This document shows positions 57,075 to 64,000 of a DNA stretch of 64,000 nt, piece after piece; the stretch's first letter is position 1, and the number at the start of each line of letters is the position of its first letter. Location of the stretch: the NCBI GenBank assembly GCA_964017185.1, contig OZ024870.1, positions 55,120,312 through 55,184,311 on the forward strand. The letters run 5' to 3'. The notes under the pieces were generated by a model, which did not search any database, was not told the DNA's origin, and saw only the letters and a program-made list of their open reading frames with translations. Made by a program: the position numbers and the translations under genes. The stretch comes from Rugalucina vietnamica (Eukaryota; Mollusca; Bivalvia; Lucinida; Lucinidae).

Positions 57075-57308
57075 GAGCCGCCACGTGGGAAAACCAACAA
57101 TGTGGTCTCCGAACAGGTCCGACTAAAACCGGCCTGTACAGTCACAGAAGATGGCTAGAGGCTTGGAATTTCGGATTTAAGTAGAAGAGGAACTGTACTA
57201 TCCGAGTAGCGAAAACAAAGGCGCTGATCAGCTTCGCGGTTACCGTGAAGCTGATCTGCGTCTTTGTTTTCGCATAGGCAAAAATCTGGTTTTCTCATTT
57301 GTGGTTTC
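57075..57308 (-). mobile_element. Family A MITE with decayed right end
   Basis: GAGCCGCCACGTGGGAAAAC start, intact core with one mismatch (GGTTACCGTGAAGC), right TIR worn. Confidence 0.87.
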
Positions 57309-57813
57309 CATATTAGTTTATTTTGTGACAGTTATTGTTGTTTTAGGTGGCCATTTTACAAATGATGGTCGTTTTTTGGCAAGAAAAATGACAGATAGTC
57401 CCGAACCCACACAGACAAACAATTATGACGAGTCTAAAAACTCTGTTACATGACATCTCGAATGTAACTTGGCAACAACCCTAGGCCTGTTAATGTAGAG
57501 CTTGGTCACTGCAACTAGATGCACCAGTCATTTGTTTCCACGGCCCCAGCTGCAGTGCTACTTGTCCAAAGAACCTAATATGAGATTTCACTTCTGCTTT
57601 TGATGCATGAAGACATTTAATAATTTGTCCTTGTGGGCTTTTGTGCATATGACAGCTAGAAAAGCCATGGAATATTGATCGCCAAGCTACCATATTTTTC
57701 CAAAAATGCAGTCTCAGAAAGCTCAGGCATTTCCATGGTTGATTCTAATATGATCAGACTGCTTATAAGGCTACAATGTTTGCAAGAGTCATTAATTTAA
57801 TCTGCTATTTTAA

Positions 57814-58128
57814 TGCACTAGTCATTTGTAATCATGCCCCCCCCTGTACCTCACCCCCTGGGGAGGGTCTGGAACAGTGGGGGAAAACAGCCGGGATTTT
57901 TATCGTCAGCTTGCCCCCCGCAGTGCCGCGTGAATGTGGTGGTTTTGTTTTCGCACCCAAATATAACCAGCTTGTTTGTCCCAGCAGGGAGGGGTGTGAA
58001 ATAGCAGAGATTTTAACATCTGTTCGCCCTCACAGTACAGGGCTTTTGGCAGGGATTTGCTAGAAGGAAAGTGAAAGTCCCCGCTAATCCCCGGGGGTGG
58101 GGCGCTGTGGTTACAAATGACTAGTGCA
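57814..58128. mobile_element. Family M GC-rich fold-back, TSD TAA
   Basis: TGCACTAGTCATTTGTAATC and its inverse at the right; TAA at 57811-57813 and 58129-58131. The interior CCCCTGGGGAGGG...CCCCGGGGGTGGGG pairs internally. Confidence 0.85.
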
Positions 58129-58237
58129 TAATCATAAATTGAACAAAAACGGCAACTCTCATATGCCAGTATTTTTATGAAATCTACAGCCAACTGGTCG
58201 TTTGTCACTGGAATTCCGGGGCTTCTCTGCAAGAATG

Positions 58238-58473
58238 GAGCCGCATGATGAGAAAAACATTGTTTTCGCCTATGCGAAAACAAAGATGCAGATCAGCTGT
58301 GCAGTTACTGCACAGCAGATCTGCATCTTTGATTTTGCTTCATGGATAGTACAATTCCTCTTCTAGTTGTATCCAAAATTTCAAGCTTCTAGCCTTCTTC
58401 TATAGCTGTCCAGGTCGGTTTGTGTCGGACCTGGTCGGGAGCCCTGAAGACAGAATTTCTTGTATCGTGGCTC
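58238..58473 (+). mobile_element. Family A MITE
   Basis: GAGCCGCATGATGAGAAAAA to GTATCGTGGCTC, core CAGCTGTGCAGTTACTGCAC. Confidence 0.88.
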
Positions 58474-58915
58474 TACTGAAGCCAATATTCATCAGAACAG
58501 AAAATGTGACAAAGGGATTTGGGGGATTTACAGTTAATAACATGCTTTTAAGACTTCTGCTACATTAAGCCCATAGATTGACAATCAATCAAATGGAATT
58601 AAATATGGAAGGTCTGACCAGTTTTGTGGCATTTCATTAGGAACAGGAGAATGAATCCATACAGAAGTTACCCTCTGTTTCAACCCCATGGGTTATACTG
58701 CAATATGTCTATGAAATTAAAATTGTAATTTTTCAAAATTTTTAGACTTAATTGCCACTGATGATGCATTTTTGCCAAGGTCAAAAACAGATTTTGATAT
58801 TTGTGGTAAACTTGAGGCTGTTTTAATATGCATATCAAACCTTTTTGGAGAGGGATTCTCTTTCTGATTGCGCCTTTTCCTGATCGTTGCTTACTTGTAC
58901 CTTTTTATGTGTTTG

Positions 58916-59109
58916 GAGCCTGTGTGAAAGTACAGGGAGTACAGTAAGATCTGAGCACCTTTGTTTTCGCTTCTCAGATGGTATAATCCCTCTTCTTCTA
59001 AATCCGAAATTTCAAGATTCTAGCCTTCTTCTGAAACTGTACATGCCATTTCATTTCGGACCTGGTCGGAAACCCTGAAGACTGGGGTTTTTTTTTAACG
59101 TCGTGGCTC
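58916..59109 (+). mobile_element. Family A MITE, left arm deleted
   Basis: Begins GAGCCTGTGTG, jumps to GAGCACCTTTGTTTTCGCTT and ends TCGTGGCTC. Confidence 0.75.
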
Positions 59110-59157
59110 ATATGGTGGTTGAGATGGACCAGATCAACACTCCTTATGTAGACTATA

Positions 59158-59254
59158 CCCAGCGGGCACATGACGTCAAAATGACGTCATATCAACGTCG
59201 ATGCGACGTCATGACGTCGCATCGACGTCGATCTGACGTCATGTGCCTGCTGGG
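59158..59254. mobile_element. 97-bp palindromic MITE rich in TGACGTCA
   Basis: Ends CCCAGCGGGCACATGACGTC and (inverse) CCCAGCAGGCACATGACGTC; TATA on both sides (59154-59157, 59255-59258), consistent with TA-target mariner-like insertion. The whole element is one hairpin. Three full CRE palindromes TGACGTCA. Confidence 0.85.
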
Positions 59255-59794
59255 TATACCATACCCTAAAATAAACACTATAAACCCATGAAGGGTATAT
59301 ATTCATTGTATGGCTGAATATCGATGTCTTCTACTGATCCAGTTTTGAATTTTCCCTGGTGGCATAATTTCATAACCTTTACAGCAATTTCAGTATTCAC
59401 CTTTCTTTCATATTACAAAATTAGCATCCAGTCTCATTTGCCAGTCAATTTCTGCACTATATAGCTTGTATAAGTAGCTTAGAGCTTTGTATTTTTAAGG
59501 CTTAATTTGCCCTAGAAGAGATCTGGTTTTGTCATTAAAGATTACAATGAGATCAAAGCAATCAACACAGCCACACATTGATTTCTTTCTTCCAGCCTGA
59601 ATAAAAAAGCTTTAATTTTCTGATGGAGACTTCTTTCTTTTTTTTTCACTCAGGTCATAATACAAATGACACAACATTTTCAAATCTTGCACCACCTTGC
59701 TGTAGACATTATAACATTTAAGGTCATATGTTGTAAGCCCCTTGATCTTGACCGTCATCAACAGTCCATTTACTGCACCATGTTAATCCCTGTT

Positions 59795-60430
59795 CTCATT
59801 GTCCCGGTTCTGTCCCGGTTCTATCCCGGTTCGCCCTGGTGAAGACAAGCCGGTATATCATGATAAAACCGGGAACTGTTCCTACCAAATTGATCGTGTC
59901 CTCAAAGTCATGGTGTAGCCCCGGTCTTGCTCGCGGTTCTACCACAGTGTTGTTATGGTGCAGGCCAGTGTGCCCCGGTGTTACAACGGTAAAGCCCAGT
60001 AGCATCCCGGTTCACCCCGGTGGCATCCCAGTGACTGCCGGTCACGACACGATTCTGCCCCGGTTTTTGCCGATATTGAAAATGATAGCAACCGGGGTGA
60101 ACCAGGATGCTGCCGCTTAAGCCCCAGTTTGTGGTGGACTAACTGCCCGGTGCCATCCCCGTTACCCACAGTTTGGGCCGGATCATCCCGGTTTATCACT
60201 GTCGAGTCCCGGTGCCATCACGGTTTATCACAAAGTCGCCCCAGTTTTACCCAATTTTTTTTCTACATCTCTCCCAGTTTGCATCCGGTTGTGTTAAACA
60301 TTTTAATACAACTGTGAAGGCTCACCGATTACCCCAGTTCTTCCCAGTTTGCCACGGTAGTACTATGGTTTTATATCGGTTCATCACGGTTCATCCCGGT
60401 TTATCAAACCGGGTCAAACCGGGGAGCTAT
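59795..60430 (+). repeat. CCCGGTT-motif repeat block (~640 bp)
   Basis: Dozens of degenerate CCCGGTT(C/T)NNCCCGGT motifs, in one orientation on the left and mixed in the middle (ACCGGGGTGAACC). Structurally like the interior of the 24676-25394 element but with a different motif. GC content is well above the surroundings. Probable degenerate fold-back transposon; no clear TSD seen. Confidence 0.6.
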
Positions 60431-61466
60431 AAACCTGGATGTAAGAATATAGCTTTAACCTGGATGTGAGAATATAGCAGCTTTAGAGCTACAAGGTATT
60501 AAAAGCAAGACATATTTTACCAAGGAAGACATTATCTTGCAAACTGAGGCAGGTAGCCACAGGAAACAAGAGATAATGAGTTTTAAAGTTGTGTTGATAA
60601 ATGTAGAAACACCTGATAAGCCATGTGCTATCTGGCCAGGGTGCAAGGCCATCAAGTGAAGTGCTTTATAAAGTTTATAAAGTACCCCTACAGGTAACAA
60701 AGTCATTATTTATCAACAATCTTAATCTACAAAAGCATCTCCAAGTGGTTTAGTCTTGTTATGTTTCCCCAGCATCTTGGGTCTGTAATTTTCTTTCTTG
60801 TTTTTCTAAAAATTTATTTTGTCTCAGTCTACTGTAGTATGTGATTCTAAGTTGAAAGTTTTCTGGCTCAGGTAAAGCATTTTTGCCACTCTGTCTCCAT
60901 CTTTGAAGGAATAATTTATCAAATTAAGCCTACTTCTTTCATGATTTTAAAATGCCAATTTTCAGGATCATTTAAATCAAAATACATGTACTGGGTGGCT
61001 GTGTTGCCTTTTTGCTAGCAAATTATATTGTTTATGATCAATATTGTAAATTTTATACAAGGGATATTTTAGATGTGGACATTTTTGCAGCCTCAAATCC
61101 AAAATATTTTCTCAGAAATTAACCATACCCCATAAAACCATTAATTTTCCTTAGATCTATGGTTCTAAGAAAACTATCACCTTGGTGTAGTGAGCAGTTT
61201 TATTGCCATAGCAGCCACCAACACCACATCAAACAAGATTTATGGCCTCACAAAATAAACCAGTAGCAACAACACTCAGTAGGAAAACATACCAAACTCA
61301 CCCTTGGTAAAGAAGATACATGAATGTGTACAGTTTTTGTCAGTAAGTCAGATCTGAAGACTAGGCCCCTTGGACTTCATACATTTAAGCACAGCTTATC
61401 GTAGTCTCCTGGTGACCTCGTCTGTACAGTATGTCCTTGTCAGCCGTTTGTCCTAGAAAATGGTCT
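60431..61466. other. Upstream region, no feature seen
   Basis: Apart from a tandem duplication of AACCTGGATGTGAGAATATA-like sequence near 60432-60475, no repeat or coding support. Confidence 0.5.
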
Positions 61467-61580
61467 GTGTACCTCAGTTTATAGTCTCATCCAAAGGACT
61501 GGAGAAGCCCGGAATCGAACCTGCGACGCCTGGTTAACAAGGCGAGTGGCTTAACCACAAATGTATTTAGCCTCAGCTCC
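61467..61580 (-). repeat. tRNA-derived SINE fragment
   Basis: The minus strand has GCAGGTTCGATTCCGGGC, a perfect pol III B box (GGTTCGATTCC), preceded by TGGTTAAGCCACTCGCCTTG. It then runs into CTTCTCCAGTCCTTTGGATG, shared with 48370-48550. Confidence 0.6.
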
Positions 61581-61759
61581 AAATTCCACTCCAAGAATTT
61601 AATCCACGAACCCAGCCCATGTTCTACATATTACCTATTACTCTAGAGTGAAAGCATACATTTTTTGAAAAATTTGTTGTAATTTGGTAATCTTTCAAAA
61701 AGTTTGCCTGTTTGTTGTTATATCATGGATAGACAGATTACATGGGATCTCTATGACCT

Positions 61760-61996
61760 GAGCTGCGACCCGAGAAAACCGGTCTTGGGGGTTTCCTACC
61801 AGGTCCGAACACAAACCGACCTGTACAGTCTCGGAAAAAGGCTGGAAGCTGAAAATTTCGGATTTAAAAAGAAGAGAGTTTGCACTATCCGAGCAGTGAA
61901 AACAAATGCGCTGATCAGCTGCGCAGTTTAACTGCGAAGCTGATCTGCGCCTTTGTTTTCGCATAGGCAAAAATTTGTTTTCACATGAAGCGGCTC
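61760..61996 (-). mobile_element. Family A MITE
   Basis: GAGCTGCGACCCGAGAAAAC to AGCGGCTC; core GCTGCGCAGTTTAACTGCGA. Confidence 0.87.
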
Positions 61997-62148
61997 GCCT
62001 GTAATATAATTCAAGCTATTTTACAAGAGTTTATGTTCTCTAATTCTAAGTGACTTGCTCAAGGTTTGAACCCTAAACCTCTTGCTCCAGTGTCTGCCCC
62101 TCTACCGCTGCACCACACTCAATGTCAAGGATCCTATCAGACTGATCC

Positions 62149-62434
62149 ATCATGATAACAATAAACATGTCTGTATAATGTAAACCCGTTACCCCACTTT
62201 TATATATAGTAAAACAGGGGTAAAACGGGTATATATACAGTTATTTCTTATTTTTGATCCAAAGCACTGATTGTGGGTACTGGTCTCAATGAGGCAGTTC
62301 TATAATGTGTACACACAATCAATGTTTTGAGCAAAAATATGGAAATATAAAAAAAAATTCAACAGAGATTTTTTTTTTAATTTTTGCTGATTTAAGAATC
62401 TCTGTATATACTGCATGGGTGTGTTTTTGTAATG
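62149..62434 (+). mobile_element. Family B MITE (diverged)
   Basis: CATCATGATAACAATAAACA to GGGTGTGTTTTTGTAATG; core GATTGTGGGTACTGGTCTCA. Confidence 0.78.
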
Positions 62435-62789
62435 AAGATTCCAGACTGTTATTCAATATCAGACTGGTATACATGTTGCTATAGAGTCCCTGGTGGGATT
62501 TGGTCTGCCAGTGAAATTAGGTGTGAATAATTTCATTAATTTTCTTAACAAATCAAACTGAAGTTTGATTACCCCTGCAGAATTCTGGAGCCAAAGAAAC
62601 GAAGATTCATTGCTTGAAATTGTCTGGGGTACTACAAAGTCTAGAGTTGAATTTCAAAACAATCAGGGCTAAAATAAACCAAATGCAATAGTTCTGTCTA
62701 AAATTGAGGCTGAAATTTAAAGAGCCCATAATTACTGAAATAACCAAAACTGGTTGAAATTTCAGGTTCAGATTGCCAAAGCCTGTAAT

Positions 62790-62886
62790 TTGTCCTGCTA
62801 ATAAATGTTAAAACACCAACAATTGTTGGCATTTTAACATATATGAGCAGGATAAATTTTGGTCTCAGTTTTATAACACCTCGGGG
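62790..62886. mobile_element. Family D partial copy
   Basis: TGTCCTGCTAATAAATGTTA, CCAACAATTGTTGGC and TTTTATAACACCTCGG match one half and the loop of the 18041 element. Confidence 0.65.
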
Positions 62887-63389
62887 CCAGGGTATTTCTG
62901 CAGTGCCAAAACCCAATAGTATGTGATGGCTAAACAAACAAGTCTCACATGTCAAACCAAATTTGAAAATGAGTTTGCAGCCTGATCAGATCCTATTCTG
63001 ACCATACATGCCAAAAATTATACCCAATACAGGATTGGCTTACTATTAAAGAACACTCTTAAAATTACGATCTATGGAATGACCGTTAAAATACTTTGTC
63101 TTGTCCGTGGCTATCATGTCTTAAGTCATCAATAGGGTCAAATAAGGAATATCCGATAAAACTGACATTTTAATCGCTGTTTTTCCAGTAGCTATGGACA
63201 GTCAAGAAGTTATAAAACAAAAGACACCATCTTAATGGCCATCAGTCAATAACAGTACAGATCAGTACACCTTCAAGGGTAAAAACTGCAACTTATCCAT
63301 GGATGTGCAAATGACAGAATGGTGAACCCACGTGTTATTCACATCCTGGCAGTGTAACTGTGTCATGCCTGCAGTGACACCCATGGGGA

Positions 63390-63575
63390 CAAAAAAAAAA
63401 CAAAAAAAAAAACAAAAAAATACAAATCTACAATTGCAACTGCAGTTGCGATTGTAGATTTTCTAACAAGCACTGTTTTTGTGCAAATGCAGTTGCAATT
63501 ATAGATTTGTAACAAGACATGTTTTGTGCAATTGCAGTTGCAATTACATGTATATAGGTTTGTAATTTTCATAGA
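63390..63575 (+). repeat. Short diverged tandem repeat (GCAGTTGCAATT)
   Basis: A-rich leader, then about three units of roughly 60 bp: TGCAGTTGC(A/G)ATT, TAGATTT(G/T)(T/C)TAAC, AAG(C/A)A(C/T)TGTTTTTGTGCAA. Confidence 0.6.
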
Positions 63576-63720
63576 TTTGTTCCATTGCTTTACTTCTACA
63601 GTAACCATCTGAGATCATGTCCAGACAATCATTGAACACCACTCTAGCAGTCGGTTTACCACTACTTAGTGTACCTTCTTTCTTAAATAAACTGACAACT
63701 GTTCTTTTAAAATCGAGCAA

Positions 63721-64000
63721 TGCACCAGTTTTTTGTATCCCCGGCCCCCTAGGAGGGGGGATAAAGAGGACACAGCGGGGCTAAAGTGCTAGGATTTAAA
63801 TTTAATACTAGTTGTATTTTTAACAATTTAATTACTTTTTATGGTCCTTATTTTAATAATTTGCAAATGCACCTTTTCAATTATGTGCAGAAAGCCAAGC
63901 CTCTCTTTCAATTTTCATTAGAACAGTTCCCAGCTGTTGTTCCACATTATTGCCAGCCTCCGGGGAGCTGGGGCTTTTAGCAGGGGGTTTTACCACAAAT
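63721..64000. mobile_element. Family M-like element, runs off right edge
   Basis: TGCACCAGTTTTTTGTATCC + CCGGCCCCCTAGGAGGGGGG resembles the left end of family M; GGGGAGCTGGGGCTTTTAGC matches its interior. The right end is outside the window. Confidence 0.55.

Noticed and set aside
59796..60469. Several overlapping 60-98 codon frames on both strands
   Set aside because: All fall in the CCCGGTT motif block; high GC and repeated words suppress stops.
60455..60706. Possible signal-peptide exon (MTLLPVGVLYKL...) for DDR
   Set aside because: No strong hydrophobic core followed by a phase-1 donor; frame is not supported by any other evidence.

Overview
This window is eukaryotic and looks like a bivalve mollusc genome. 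The inference rests on AT-rich sequence, introns from about 0.4 kb to more than 25 kb, GT-AG splice sites, a metazoan receptor tyrosine kinase, and several dense families of short palindromic DNA-transposon derivatives and tandem arrays of a kind common in bivalve assemblies. The species cannot be named from sequence alone. I see no prokaryotic operon, CRISPR array, rRNA gene or intact tRNA gene.

The only protein-coding gene I can support is a discoidin domain receptor tyrosine kinase (DDR1/DDR2 family, closest in feel to DDR2) on the minus strand. Twelve exons between 29082 and 2127 join in frame, with every splice phase matching, into 811 continuous codons. They encode most of the collagen-binding discoidin domain, the discoidin-like domain, a juxtamembrane linker, one transmembrane helix, a tyrosine-rich cytosolic juxtamembrane region and the kinase domain to just past the activation loop. 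The kinase C-lobe lies off the left edge. The signal-peptide exon was not found and lies upstream of 29082, perhaps beyond the right edge. A 36-bp phase-compatible microexon candidate sits at 54151-54186.

The rest is intron or upstream DNA full of repeats. Family A is a ~234-bp palindromic MITE (about 28 copies) with ends GAGCC...GGCTC and 4-bp AT-rich target duplications. Family B (9 copies, ~280 bp) has TIRs around GAAAACATG and a palindromic core. Family C (3 copies) starts GGGCCCAGTTGTTCAAA. Family D is represented by one full palindrome and one half copy, and family M by GC-rich fold-backs with TAA duplications. Family E is made of ~450-bp tandem units at 1-1896 and 32821-34273, plus a worn copy near 49.4-49.8 kb; its units carry nuclear-receptor-like AGGTCAAGGTCA sites. 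Large single fold-backs occur at 24676-25394 (TTA TSD), 30633-32027, 43106-44055 (6-bp TSD CAAGTC) and 46324-47426 (5-bp TSD GAAAT, ends CACTGTG). A 20-bp minisatellite of roughly 90 copies fills 38.9-40.7 kb and a 24-bp array fills 23.6-25.5 kb.

Layout: 1-2 kb family E array; 2-29 kb DDR exons with intronic MITEs, several lying within about 15-45 bp of splice sites; 29-64 kb no recognised coding exon except the microexon candidate, and mostly repeats. Most open reading frames of 60-280 codons here are translations of repeats (the recurring ENKGADQL... peptides come from family A, the HHLQHLF... peptides from the minisatellite). The points most worth following are the CACTGTG/5-bp-TSD fold-back, the clustering of MITEs at DDR splice sites, and the departures from vertebrate DDR at the collagen site and the kinase gatekeeper.
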